From the NCBI GenBank assembly GCA_002316295.1, contig DCDF01000052.1, forward strand, positions 1 to 47,363: a stretch of 47,363 nucleotides of DNA, given 5' to 3'. The notes below the pieces were generated by a model, which searched no databases, was not told where the DNA came from, and saw only the letters and a program-made list of their open reading frames with translations. Made by a program: the position numbers and the translations under genes. Of this stretch, positions 25,627 through 34,584 are shown in pieces (position 1 is the first letter of the stretch; the number at the start of each line of letters is the position of its first letter). Origin of the DNA: Syntrophaceae bacterium UBA1062. Its GTDB lineage: Bacteria > Desulfobacterota > Desulfomonilia > UBA1062.

Positions 25627-25845
25627 TCAGTCTGTGCCTCCCGCGTCGTTTTTTTCCGTTCCGCCCTCTCTGCAGGGAGTCTCTCTTCTTTCTTTTTTCC
25701 GCCGCTTTTTCTTCCCGGGGTTCAGAATCGCGCAGAGCTCGTCGAAGTTTGCGAATGCCTGCTTCGCTCCGCCCACATTCTCGACGATCCCTGCAAATCC
25801 GGATTCCCGGTCTTCACGGTAAATGCGTACCACGTAGCACTTCAC
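25627..25845 (-). CDS. Small conserved-looking protein, 72 aa (GTG start)
   Basis: The GTG at 25845 follows AGGAGG by about 7 bases on the minus strand. The product starts with VRIYRED and has GFAGIVENVGGAKQAFANFD and ELCAILNPG, a short alpha/beta pattern I have seen in unnamed small proteins. A lysine/arginine-rich tail follows from residue 45. The ordered first 43 residues and strong ribosome-binding site support it as real. The basic tail may be disordered or bind nucleic acid. No function is known to me. Confidence 0.55.
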   Translation of the reverse strand: MKCYVVRIYREDRESGFAGIVENVGGAKQAFANFDELCAILNPGKKKRRKKERRETPCREGGTEKNDAGGTD

Positions 25846-25982
25846 CGAGTGCCTCCTGTTTTGCGCCAGCGTAGCAGACCGGGGCTAACAGATAGGTAAC
25901 AGATTTCAAGAAAATCGAGGCGGGCCGTACAGCACAAGGCAGAGCGGGAGGAAGTGCGGTTCCCTCAGCTCTCAAGGTTTTT

Positions 25983-28900
25983 TCATGAAAGTGCGGGGAT
26001 CTGTTTCCGAAGGGCCTCGGTTCCGGGAGAGGGGGCGATGCCCAGTTCCGCGCCGAGGATCTGCCTGCACTGCAGATAAACCCTCATGGCCTCGGCATGG
26101 CGGCCGAGACGGATGCAGGAAGCCATCAGACCCTGATAGAATTCTTCTGCAAGCGGCTCGGATTCGAGTCCCTTCCGATACTGCCGCGCCGCTTCCTCGA
26201 AATCCCCAGCCCGCTCGGAATAGCGGGCCATCGAGCTGATGAGCCGGAAATATTTGTTTCGCAGCAGCTCACGGGGCATGGTCGTCCATACCTCGTCAGC
26301 ATCTGAGCGGAGGAAGTGCCCCCGGTACAGGTCGGCAGCCCTCGATGCGGTATCCATGACCAGAGCTGGGTCGGACTCGCAGTCAGGGAGCTTTTTGAGC
26401 AGGTTGTCCACGCGGTCGCAGAGCCTTTCGAACAGCCATCTGTCCACCCAGCACATGCGATTGTCGAGCGACACCCTGCCGTCGTGAAGGCGGATGGTCC
26501 TGTCCCCGCCGAGCATGCGGCGCAGCCGGGCCAGGGTCGTCGTGAATGCATTGTGACCGGCGTCACCCTCTGCATCGGGCCAGAGCAGATCGATCAGGGT
26601 TTCCTCCCTGATATCCCGGGAGCCGAGAGCGACGAGGGCCTTGAGCATGAGCAGCGGTTTTTTCTTTGCCTTCGAGAAATCTTTTTCGGACTGCCCGCCC
26701 ACGACCAGAGAAAACCGGCCGAGCGTGTATATCTTCAGCGGCCACGGCCAGCTTTCGACTTCCACGGGAGGCGGATCAGGGGTCAGCCGGAGCTTCTGTA
26801 TGATGCTCCTGACATACTCTGTTTCGATACCCTCCTCGAGGGCCCTGATGCACAGTTTGCTCATCACGGCGGGACGCCAGAAATGGATCATGGTGGCAAA
26901 GCCCTTCTGCCGTCCCAGGCTCATAGCCCTTCGGAGGGCCTCGCAGCCGGCTTTGTCCTTGCCGAGGCTGAAGGAGAGAAAGGCCTCGAGCATGTCCCGG
27001 AGATACATCAAGTAAGGGCTTCCGGTTTCGGCGGCTATTGCGCCAGCCCGCTCGAGCTGCCGGCAGGCTCCGTCGATGTCCGTCGACTCCGCGAGAATCT
27101 GGGCCAGCGTCAACCTGACCAGGGCCTCGGAGATGGGGATCCCTGCCTGTTCGATGAGGTCCGCGCTCTTTTTCGCAGCAGCGGTCGCCCGCGGGATATC
27201 CCCCTGAAGGAAATGATGCCATGCTGAGAAATACCAGAAATAACTGCTGTTCGTATGGCCGTTGCCCGGGAAGGCCCCCATCTTCATAAGGAAAGCCTCG
27301 ACCTTTTCGAGGTTGCCTTCATTGAGCGAATGATAGAGGCCCTGAATGGACAGAACGGAGTCGAAGACGTGGACCCCGGTCTCATGGGCGATCTCCAGTC
27401 CTTCCTGGACCGATCGGATCGCCTGATTCCGGTGATCCGCCACAGAGTTATGGAACATCGCCTCGGCGGCATTCAAGGTGATCAGCCTAGCGGGCGAGCC
27501 CCGGCGGGCTTTGGCCGTCTTGTGCATCTGTTCGATCAGGTCCCCGCACTCGGCGAATTCCCCCATCCAGAGAAAGTAGAAGGCGCAGTTTGTATAGATT
27601 CTCAGTGAGGTATCTGTCTCTGATGTCTCTTGAGCGAGCCTCAGGGCGGTTTTTACCCATTTCCCCGCTTCGGGATGGTTCGGTCTTCTCCACGCCAGGG
27701 CCCCGATCATGCCTGCGGCTGCCTTTGCCCCTATTTCGGCGGAAGGGAAGGACGCTTCCCCGTCCATACGTGCATCGAGCCAGTTCATCCAGGCGTCGAG
27801 GGGCCCGAAGTCATGGAACTCGAAAAGGAAGGTCTGCACGGCTCCCGACCACGACAGAAGAGCGCCCGCCTCATCATCCCGCTCAGCGAACCACTTGAAC
27901 GCGCGCTCGAAAAGCCCGCGGCTCTGTGTCGGAGCAAAGGGCAGCATGCAGACGCCTTTCCAGTAAAGGAGCCAAGGCGAATCGTTCACGACGTCGCCTG
28001 GAATACTGTCGATCCACTCCATGAGGGTTTTGCTCATCCCCTGGGAAACAAAAGAAGGGGCCCGGTCGAGGATCAGGGGGATAAGCCCCTGCCAGTCCCG
28101 CGCCTGGATCAGCAGCGCCGCCGCGGCTGACGAATCTCCCGACTCGATCAGCAGGGCTGCGGCCTCGCGTTGTACCTGCGATATCTCGTCGGGAGTGAAT
28201 GTCTCCCTGGCCGTGGCGAGGAGAAATTCACGGAACAGGGGGTGATAGGAGTAGGCGGGATGCCCGTGGAGATGCATTCCGGTGAAATAGTTGTTGTCGG
28301 TCAGCCGCTGAAGTATCCGGCCCGCCGAGCGGATGCCGGTAAGCGCTTCTGCGGCGGACGCCGTCACGCTCGGCAGAAAGGATGTTTTAAGGAGAAGCGC
28401 CTGAACATCGGGGTCTGCTTTCTGAAAGATCTCGTAGGCGAAGTAGTCGAATATCTGGGCTGGAGTGAGAGCCTCGGCCGCTTGGCTGCCGGCGCCGTGG
28501 AGCTTCATGCTCTCGATGAAGAGTATGAGGCCCGCGACCCATCCGTCTGTCTTTTCATGCAAGAGGGAAAGGGCATCCTGAGGGACTTCCCGCGCGGCTT
28601 TCTTCCGGACGATAGCGGACGACTCCTCCCGCGTCAGTCTGATCTCATCCCAGGTGATAAGACCGATTACATCGTTTGCACGCAGGCGTGCGAGATTCTG
28701 AGGCGGGGCGTTCCTGCTGATCACGATCACCGTGAACCCTTCAGGGACGCAGGAAAGGCCGACTGCCATCACATCGTGAAACGTCGACTGATCCGATACC
28801 TCGTGGTAGTTGTCCAGCACGATGACAGACGGGGGCTTGAGCCTTCTGAAGAGTTCCTCGAAATATCTTCGGGTAAATACAGGGATGCCCAGGATATACT

Positions 28901-29225
28901 CGGGCGAAAGCAGCGGCATGGGTTTGCGGAAGCGGGGGACCGCCTGTCTGATCCCCAGTCCCAGATAGTAGAAAAAGGCGGAAATATCCGCATCACCCGC
29001 ATCGAGGCTGTACCAGAGGTGCGGAGCCTTCCTGGCATGGAGATAGCTGCTGACGAGGCTTGTCTTCCCCGCACCCGCAGGGCCGGTGACCCAGATGACC
29101 GCCCTGCCTCTCAGGCCGTCGAGAATGCGGAACACCCTTTCTCTCGGCACGACGCCCGATGGGCTGGGAGGTGTAATCTTAAGAAGAGACGTCATAGCAT
29201 GGTTGTTTTCCCAGACCGGTTTCAT
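25983..29225 (-). CDS. MalT-like STAND regulator with C-terminal BTAD/SARP domain
   Basis: The 1080-residue protein starts with an NTPase of the STAND type: Walker A GPAGAGKT at 48-55, Walker B-like VIVLDNYHEV, and TDGWVAGLILF as in MalT. A long TPR-like helical middle follows (about 350-820). From about 828 there is a winged-helix segment (KIYTLGRFSLVVGG, LLMLKALVALG, LIDLLWPDAEGDAGHNAF) and a bacterial transcriptional activator domain ending in GAELGIAPSPGTEALRKQI. Thus it combines a MalT-like sensor with an SARP-type DNA-binding output and lacks the usual C-terminal LuxR helix-turn-helix. The start could also be the Met eleven codons in (29195). It is divergent from the lipoprotein gene at 29544, a likely target. 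Confidence 0.88.
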   Translation of the reverse strand: MKPVWENNHAMTSLLKITPPSPSGVVPRERVFRILDGLRGRAVIWVTGPAGAGKTSLVSSYLHARKAPHLWYSLDAGDADISAFFYYLGLGIRQAVPRFRKPMPLLSPEYILGIPVFTRRYFEELFRRLKPPSVIVLDNYHEVSDQSTFHDVMAVGLSCVPEGFTVIVISRNAPPQNLARLRANDVIGLITWDEIRLTREESSAIVRKKAAREVPQDALSLLHEKTDGWVAGLILFIESMKLHGAGSQAAEALTPAQIFDYFAYEIFQKADPDVQALLLKTSFLPSVTASAAEALTGIRSAGRILQRLTDNNYFTGMHLHGHPAYSYHPLFREFLLATARETFTPDEISQVQREAAALLIESGDSSAAAALLIQARDWQGLIPLILDRAPSFVSQGMSKTLMEWIDSIPGDVVNDSPWLLYWKGVCMLPFAPTQSRGLFERAFKWFAERDDEAGALLSWSGAVQTFLFEFHDFGPLDAWMNWLDARMDGEASFPSAEIGAKAAAGMIGALAWRRPNHPEAGKWVKTALRLAQETSETDTSLRIYTNCAFYFLWMGEFAECGDLIEQMHKTAKARRGSPARLITLNAAEAMFHNSVADHRNQAIRSVQEGLEIAHETGVHVFDSVLSIQGLYHSLNEGNLEKVEAFLMKMGAFPGNGHTNSSYFWYFSAWHHFLQGDIPRATAAAKKSADLIEQAGIPISEALVRLTLAQILAESTDIDGACRQLERAGAIAAETGSPYLMYLRDMLEAFLSFSLGKDKAGCEALRRAMSLGRQKGFATMIHFWRPAVMSKLCIRALEEGIETEYVRSIIQKLRLTPDPPPVEVESWPWPLKIYTLGRFSLVVGGQSEKDFSKAKKKPLLMLKALVALGSRDIREETLIDLLWPDAEGDAGHNAFTTTLARLRRMLGGDRTIRLHDGRVSLDNRMCWVDRWLFERLCDRVDNLLKKLPDCESDPALVMDTASRAADLYRGHFLRSDADEVWTTMPRELLRNKYFRLISSMARYSERAGDFEEAARQYRKGLESEPLAEEFYQGLMASCIRLGRHAEAMRVYLQCRQILGAELGIAPSPGTEALRKQIPALS

Positions 29226-29543
29226 GGGCGGCGGCCGACATGTTTCTTCGTTTCGACGCGGCGCACTCCTCCGGGATGTATATCCTCCTTTCGGAGTCGT
29301 TTCAGGGCCTCACCGGGCTCGGATTTCTCCTCCGGGGGCGGTCGTTGCGAAATAACTCTCGATGATGTGTACCCTTTTCTCGGACAGTATATACAATCTG
29401 TATCCGAGAGAGTCAATGAACACGTTTGCCGGACAGGCCGGGGCCCGGGCCGCATCATCCCGGCCGGCATGCATGTTCATCCTGCGGAGCCGCGGTGACG
29501 ATAAGGAGTGTGAACGAACCACCGGGGTTTATAAGGAACAGGT
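29226..29543. promoter_or_regulatory. Divergent control region of STAND regulator and ZU5 lipoprotein
   Basis: A 318-bp stretch with no gene-like frame. At 29378-29409 lies an interrupted inverted repeat: TCTCGGA (29378-29384) and TCCGAGA (29403-29409), with CAG/CTG continuing the symmetry inside and an AT-rich core TATATACAAT. TACAAT (29392-29397) in the core could be a -10 box with no proper -35, as at activator-dependent promoters. This is a candidate operator for the divergent regulator. Confidence 0.4.
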
Positions 29544-30638
29544 ATGAAAGGGAGACGAATGAAGGAGATCATGCAACCCGGGTTCGCCGTCCGGCTTGCC
29601 GCTCTGCTCGTTCTTTTGTGCGCCGGCGCAGCCTGCAGCGCCGGAAGCACGGACGGTGAGGGCCCGGGAACGCATGCGGCTGTCATCGGTCCTCAAGGCG
29701 GGGTTGTAGAGGTGACGGACCCGGCCAGCGGTATTTACGGCGCCAGGATCTCTGTCCCGCCCGGTGCGCTCGAGAACGGGCAGAGCATCTCGCTGTCCGC
29801 AACCTCTCTTCCCGCAGGCCTTCCCAACGGGTATCTGGCGGGCGGGAGGTGCGTCGATTTCCAGCCGGACGGCATCAGCTTCCATAGGGCCGTCCTGCTC
29901 TCCATCCCGTATTATGATTCCAACGGCGACGGGATCATCGACGGCCGTGCGGTTCGGGAGGACGATATCGGCGTTCTCTACTACAACAGCACTGCGGGCC
30001 GCTGGGAGGAGATGCCGCTGCACGGAGTCGATGCGGAAAACAACCTGGCGATGGTAGAGACCAATCATTTCAGCACCTATCTTGTCCGCGTGGACCCCGC
30101 GGACGCCCGGACCCTGGATTCCGGCCTCCCTGGCGCGGGCGCAGAGCCTGCTTTCGAGCCGGGCGAATGTTATCTGGGGAACGACCAGGTCTGCCATTAT
30201 TCCCACCTCACTGTCCTCAGGAGAGAGACGGGGTGGACCGCCGTCGTGGACAGGAACCTGACCTATGTGGAGAGCGGCAACATCGCGACCATCAGTTCGG
30301 ACGGCACTTCGGCGATCTTCGATGCCGTGAGCGCCTTTTCCAAGGTGCTGGCGTCGGGAGATGCTACCCAGTGGATCTGGGAGTGCGAGTTTGTCGGCGA
30401 GCACACCTTTCTCAACGACTATGAGGTGAGAGAGGACGATTCGCTCTCGCTTTCAGATGCGGGGGATGCAGGCGGCGGAACAGACACCGAGGGCATCTTC
30501 TGCCGGATCGAGGCACTCGATGAGAACATGGTGAGCATTACCTGGCACATCAATGTTTTCGAGCAGGTTCTCTATCAGACGACGCCCCAGGGCAACGGCC
30601 ACTGCCTGGCGATACGCTTCCGTGCGACACACCAGTAG
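29544..30638 (+). CDS. ZU5-like domain lipoprotein
   Basis: The 364-residue product has a signal peptide and a lipobox-like GAAC (Cys31). A ZU5-like domain follows at about 46-185: IGPQGGVVEV, YGARISVPPGAL, then MPLHGVDAENN and VETNHFSTYLV. It contains an EF-like loop DSNGDGIID at 125-133, so metal binding is possible. The C-terminal half (about 200-364) has five cysteines and beta-strands but no motif I know. AAGGAACAGGT precedes the ATG; a second ATG six codons in also has a ribosome-binding site. It is divergent from the STAND/BTAD regulator and probably under its control. ZU5 modules in bacteria occur in surface proteins. Confidence 0.78.
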   Translation: MKGRRMKEIMQPGFAVRLAALLVLLCAGAACSAGSTDGEGPGTHAAVIGPQGGVVEVTDPASGIYGARISVPPGALENGQSISLSATSLPAGLPNGYLAGGRCVDFQPDGISFHRAVLLSIPYYDSNGDGIIDGRAVREDDIGVLYYNSTAGRWEEMPLHGVDAENNLAMVETNHFSTYLVRVDPADARTLDSGLPGAGAEPAFEPGECYLGNDQVCHYSHLTVLRRETGWTAVVDRNLTYVESGNIATISSDGTSAIFDAVSAFSKVLASGDATQWIWECEFVGEHTFLNDYEVREDDSLSLSDAGDAGGGTDTEGIFCRIEALDENMVSITWHINVFEQVLYQTTPQGNGHCLAIRFRATHQ

Positions 30639-30651
30639 TTGAAAAAGAAAT

Positions 30652-30677
30652 CCAGGCGGCTCACGGAGTCCGCCTGG
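30652..30677 (+). terminator. Stem-loop after ZU5 lipoprotein gene
   Basis: CCAGGCGG (30652-30659) pairs perfectly with CCGCCTGG (30670-30677) over a 10-base loop, 14 bases after the stop. It is flanked by A-rich rather than T-rich sequence on this strand, so it is a stable 3' structure rather than a textbook terminator. Confidence 0.5.
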
Positions 30678-30926
30678 TAAAAAATGGAACTACTGGAGTA
30701 TCCGTACTCTCGGCAAATTCACAAAATATCATGAAGGTTGTCGGACGCTTATGCCTTTTTCACGGAAACCGGTCCGGGGTTTCGTACGAGAGGCCGGCCG
30801 CCTGTACGGCCGGGGAGCTCAATGGGGAAAACCAAAGCATCAATAGTATCGAACGGTTGATCTTGAGAACTGGCTGCTCCTTCGTATCATGAAATAGTGC
30901 ATGACTATGTACTTGCGGGGGTCGTT

Positions 30927-32048
30927 ATGGCGAAACAGGATGCTCCGCGGGTAGTACGGGACCTGCTCCTCACCGCGGGCATCACGATCAATGGAGACAA
31001 CCCCTGGGACATAACCGTACACCGTGAGGATTTTTTCGGAAGAGTCCTGCGCGGAGGCGTGCTTGCCCTCGGGGAGTCCTACATGGACGGATGGTGGGAC
31101 TGCGAGGCCCTCGATCAGATGTTCGACAGAGCCCTGCGCGCCCGGCTCGACAGGATGGTGAAGGGGAATCTCCAGACCGCCTGGCATACGCTCACTGCAA
31201 GGCTGTTCAATCTGCAGAAGAAATCGCGCGCCGATGAGGTCGGCAGAAAGCACTACGACATCGGCAACGACCTCTACCGGGCGATGCTCGATTCGAGAAT
31301 GGTGTACACCTGCGGATACTGGAGAAACGCGGACTGTCTCGATGACGCCCAGATAGCCAAGATGGACCTGGTATGCCGCAAGGTGGGCCTTCGCCCCGGG
31401 ATGAAGGTGCTTGAGCTGGGCTGCGGCTGGGGATCGTTCGCCCGGTATGCGGCCGAGACATACGGTGCCGAAGTGACCGGAGTCACCATCTCCAAAGAAC
31501 AGGTGGAGCTCGGCTGTGAGATCTGCAAGGGCCTGCCTGTGGAAATCAGATACCAGGACTACCGGGAGGTTTCCGGGGTATACGACCGGGTGATCTCCAT
31601 CGGGATCCTGGAGCACGTGGGATACAAGAACTACCGGGTATATATGAAGACCGTGGACCGCACCCTCAAAGACGACGGCATAGCCTTTTTCCATACCATC
31701 GGTGGCAATGTGAGCATAGTCATCGGCAACCCGTGGACCACCCGCTATATTTTTCCCAACGGACAGATTCCGTCCATTGCGCAGCTGGGCAAGGCCATGG
31801 AGGGGCTCATGGTCATAGAAGACTGGCACAACTTCGGCCCTGATTACGACAAGACGCTGATGGCCTGGTACGAGAACTTCGAAAAGCACTGGCCCGAGCT
31901 TCAGGACCGGTACAGTGAGCGGTTTCATCGGATGTGGCGGTTTTATCTCCTGAGCTCTGCAGGGGCGTTCAGGTCACGGTCAATACAGCTCTGGCAGGTG
32001 GTGATGACCAAGCCCGGAATGTCCCAGCCCGATTGCAGGTGCGTGTAG
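30927..32048 (+). CDS. cfa: Cyclopropane-fatty-acyl-phospholipid synthase
   Basis: The 373-residue protein follows the E. coli Cfa pattern throughout: DITVHREDFFGRVLRGG, LGESYMDGWWDCEALDQMF, KHYDIGNDLYRAMLD, the SAM motif VLELGCGWGSFARYAA, GILEHVGYKNY, YIFPNGQIPS, VIEDWHNFGPDYDKTLMAWY and AGAFRSRSIQLWQVV. It methylates cis double bonds of membrane phospholipids using S-adenosylmethionine. A GTG ten codons upstream is also in frame; ATG 30927 is preferred for its GGGGG upstream and its fit to the family start. The flavoprotein gene follows at 10 bases, so both are probably one transcript for membrane-lipid modification. Confidence 0.95.
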   Translation: MAKQDAPRVVRDLLLTAGITINGDNPWDITVHREDFFGRVLRGGVLALGESYMDGWWDCEALDQMFDRALRARLDRMVKGNLQTAWHTLTARLFNLQKKSRADEVGRKHYDIGNDLYRAMLDSRMVYTCGYWRNADCLDDAQIAKMDLVCRKVGLRPGMKVLELGCGWGSFARYAAETYGAEVTGVTISKEQVELGCEICKGLPVEIRYQDYREVSGVYDRVISIGILEHVGYKNYRVYMKTVDRTLKDDGIAFFHTIGGNVSIVIGNPWTTRYIFPNGQIPSIAQLGKAMEGLMVIEDWHNFGPDYDKTLMAWYENFEKHWPELQDRYSERFHRMWRFYLLSSAGAFRSRSIQLWQVVMTKPGMSQPDCRCV

Positions 32049-32058
32049 GAGAGTGCGG

Positions 32059-33009
32059 ATGATCAATGCGGACGTGATCATCGTCGGCGGAGGCCCCGCC
32101 GGTGCGAGTTGCGCCTGGATGCTCAGACGCTACGGTCGCGAAGCCGTGGTTCTCGAAAAGGACACGTTCCCCCGGACAAAACCCTGCGCGGGCTGGATCA
32201 CCCCCGCGGTGCTGAAGAGTCTTGATGTCGGGCCCGGCGCCTATCCGTTCGGCATGATCGCCGTCAGGCACATCGACGTGCACGCGTTCGGAAAGAGGTT
32301 CAGCCTGCCCGTGAGACAGTATTCCATCAGGCGAAGCGAATTCGACGCATGGCTTCTGGAGCGCGCCGGGGTTCCCGTGTTCACCCACAGGGCCCGAAGG
32401 ATTCGGCAGGAAGGCCAGGTCTACGTGATCGACGACAGGTTCAGATGTCGTTTTATCGTGGGCGCAGGGGGGACGGCCTGCCCGGTCTACTCCATCTTCT
32501 TCCGCAAACAAAGACCCCGGTCCAGGGAATGTCTCATCGTCACGCTCGAAGAGGAGTTCGCATGCCCCGGAGCGGATGCCGCGACCAGGTTGTGGTTTTT
32601 CGAAGACGGTCTTCCGGGATATGCCTGGCTTGTTCCCAAAGAAGGCGGATATATCAATGTCGGGCTGGGGGCGAAATATCACCGCCTGGGCGGCAGGGGC
32701 GGAGAGCTCCGGGAGCACTGGAGCAAGTTTCTGAAAAAGCTCGAGAACCTTTCGATCACGGGAGACCGCGAGTTTTCACCCCGGAGGCACGCCTATTTCA
32801 TCAGACGGGATACCGGGCCCATGCAGCTGGGGAACGCCTATATCGCAGGCGATGCCGCCGGGCTCGCCACCGTTGATATGGGCGAGGGCCTCGGCCCGGC
32901 GATCAGGAGCGGGATCCTCGCGGCGGACGCCATTATCACGGGAAAGCCGTATTCCCCGGCCGGCCTGCGCAGATTCAGCCTGTGGAGCTTCATATTTCCA
33001 GGGCTGTGA
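32059..33009 (+). CDS. Geranylgeranyl-reductase-like FAD flavoprotein
   Basis: TAGGAGAG selects ATG 32059 over a GTG two codons before, giving 316 residues. The N-terminal VIIVGGGPAGASCAWML is the FAD-binding fold. RTKPCAGWITPAVL corresponds to the conserved cysteine motif of the geranylgeranyl reductase family, and NAYIAGDAAGLATVDMGEGLGPAIRSG is the second FAD motif. The family reduces isoprenoid or lipid double bonds. Following the cyclopropane synthase directly, it may act on membrane lipids or a quinone side chain. It is shorter than typical 380-400-residue members at the C-terminal end. Halogenase- or monooxygenase-type relatives cannot be excluded. Confidence 0.85.
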   Translation: MINADVIIVGGGPAGASCAWMLRRYGREAVVLEKDTFPRTKPCAGWITPAVLKSLDVGPGAYPFGMIAVRHIDVHAFGKRFSLPVRQYSIRRSEFDAWLLERAGVPVFTHRARRIRQEGQVYVIDDRFRCRFIVGAGGTACPVYSIFFRKQRPRSRECLIVTLEEEFACPGADAATRLWFFEDGLPGYAWLVPKEGGYINVGLGAKYHRLGGRGGELREHWSKFLKKLENLSITGDREFSPRRHAYFIRRDTGPMQLGNAYIAGDAAGLATVDMGEGLGPAIRSGILAADAIITGKPYSPAGLRRFSLWSFIFPGL

Positions 33010-33178
33010 TGCACCGGCTGCTTCCGGCCCATCCTGAGAAAATATCTCCTGAAATTCGGCCTTATACAGCCCCTTTCCTCCAAGGGTCAGGGACGATATC
33101 CAATTGACCAAAGGTGGGATATGGGGTAGTTTTTTTGTGAGAAGACAATCGAAAGACGCCTTGAGAAAGGAGGATACG

Positions 33179-33454
33179 ATGGACTCCGAAATGGAACTCG
33201 AAGCCAAGAAGGTTCTCATACAGAGAAAGCATGAACTTCATGAAGAGATGCTCAGGAAGATTATCGAGGAGCTGCAGTATAACCTCGAGCACTATGATAA
33301 ATTCGACGGTCTGGAGAGCATTTTCGCCCATGTGAAGACCAATGCCGCGGCGCTTCTCTTTCTGTGCCAGGAGCGCAAGCGCGACAGGGACAAGCGCAAG
33401 GACTACGCACAGCCCGTGAATCCGCTTCCTCCCCAGGGGCAGGACATCGAATAG
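33179..33454 (+). CDS. Small helical protein, 91 aa
   Basis: AAAGGAGG (33166-33173) lies 5 bases before ATG 33179. The product is charged and helical throughout (LEAKKVLIQRKHELHEEMLR, then IIEELQYNLEHYDKFDGLES). It has a short hydrophobic segment at about 56-64 and a basic ERKRDRDKRK run before a Pro-rich tail. A coiled-coil or helical-bundle dimer is likely. I do not recognise the family. It is transcribed in the same direction as the lipid-modifying pair but 169 bases after it. Confidence 0.6.
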   Translation: MDSEMELEAKKVLIQRKHELHEEMLRKIIEELQYNLEHYDKFDGLESIFAHVKTNAAALLFLCQERKRDRDKRKDYAQPVNPLPPQGQDIE

Positions 33455-33611
33455 GCCCTCTGGAGCGCCTGCCAGGACCGCCTTTTCATCGAGAGCGGGA
33501 GCCCTCCGGCCGTACCGCACCGGTGATGCGGTGGATAACACTCTTTTCAAGCGCGCCTTGAAAAGTATTATATAGTGAAGGGAAAATTCCCGGATGAGAG
33601 GACGGACGGAT

Positions 33612-34538
33612 ATGAAGATCGCCCGCGACATGATCGATCTGGTGGGAAACACCCCGCTCGTACGGATAAACAGGGCCGCACGCGGGTGTGTGGCGGAGGT
33701 GGTGGGCAAGCTCGAATTCTACAACCCCTGTTCCTCTGTCAAGGACCGCATCGGGATGAGCATGATCCTGGAGGCGGAAAGGCAGGGCCTCGTCAGAGAG
33801 GGCACCGTTGTCATCGAGCCCACGAGCGGCAACACGGGCATCGCGCTCGCCTTTGTGTGCGCCATCAGGGGCTATCGCCTGATCATCACCATGCCCGAGA
33901 GCATGAGCCTGGAGCGCCGGAAGCTTCTGAAAGGGCTCGGGGCCGAGCTGGTGCTCACCCCTGCCTCCGAGGGGATGGGCGGAGCGATCGCGAAGGCGAA
34001 TGAGCTGGCCTCCCGGTTCGACAGCGCGTTCATTCCCATGCAGTTCTCCAACCCCGCGAACCCCGCGGTCCATAGCGAGACTACGGCCCGGGAGATCTGG
34101 GACGACACGGACGGAAAAATCAACATCTTCGTGTCCGGAGTGGGAACCGGGGGAACCATCACAGGGGTCGGCAGGGTCCTCAAGGAGCGCAAGCCGGACG
34201 TGCGCATCGTGGCGGTGGAGCCCAAGGATTCTCCCGTGCTGTCCGGCGGCAGTCCCGGCAGCCATAAGATTCAGGGTATCGGCGCGGGATTCGTGCCGGA
34301 TGTCCTCGACAGAGGGGTCATCGACGAGGTGTTCACGGTCGGCAACGAGGAGGCCTTCTCCATGGCACGCAGGCTTATTAGCGAGGATGGCGTTCTCTGC
34401 GGCATATCCACGGGCGCAATCGCCCATGCCGCCGCCGAGATCGGCAAGAGGCCGGAGAACGCAGGCAAGCTCATTGTGTTCGTCGTGTGCGATACCGCCG
34501 AGCGCTACCTGAGCAACCCCGATCTTTTCCCCGAATGA
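33612..34538 (+). CDS. cysK: Cysteine synthase (O-acetylserine sulfhydrylase)
   Basis: The 308-residue protein carries the marks of the PLP beta-family: VGNTPLVRIN near the start, NPCSSVKDRIG with the PLP lysine Lys44, TSGNTGIALA (the asparagine loop, 71-76), GVGTGGTITG for the phosphate and SPGSHKIQGIGAGF. It joins O-acetylserine and sulfide to cysteine. A possible longer start at 33594 adds six residues, but the GAGAGG site fits ATG 33612. The serine acetyltransferase gene follows 46 bases on, forming the two-step cysteine pathway. A sulfide-rich anaerobe would use this pathway directly. Confidence 0.96.
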   Translation: MKIARDMIDLVGNTPLVRINRAARGCVAEVVGKLEFYNPCSSVKDRIGMSMILEAERQGLVREGTVVIEPTSGNTGIALAFVCAIRGYRLIITMPESMSLERRKLLKGLGAELVLTPASEGMGGAIAKANELASRFDSAFIPMQFSNPANPAVHSETTAREIWDDTDGKINIFVSGVGTGGTITGVGRVLKERKPDVRIVAVEPKDSPVLSGGSPGSHKIQGIGAGFVPDVLDRGVIDEVFTVGNEEAFSMARRLISEDGVLCGISTGAIAHAAAEIGKRPENAGKLIVFVVCDTAERYLSNPDLFPE

Positions 34539-34584
34539 GCGGGGCAGGGGCGAATCAGAAAGACGCTCAGAGAAGAGGTCGTTC

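Noticed and set aside
28170..29498. 442-codon plus-strand frame opposite the STAND/BTAD regulator
   Set aside because: It is antisense to a clear NTPase with a Walker A motif, and its composition is not protein-like.
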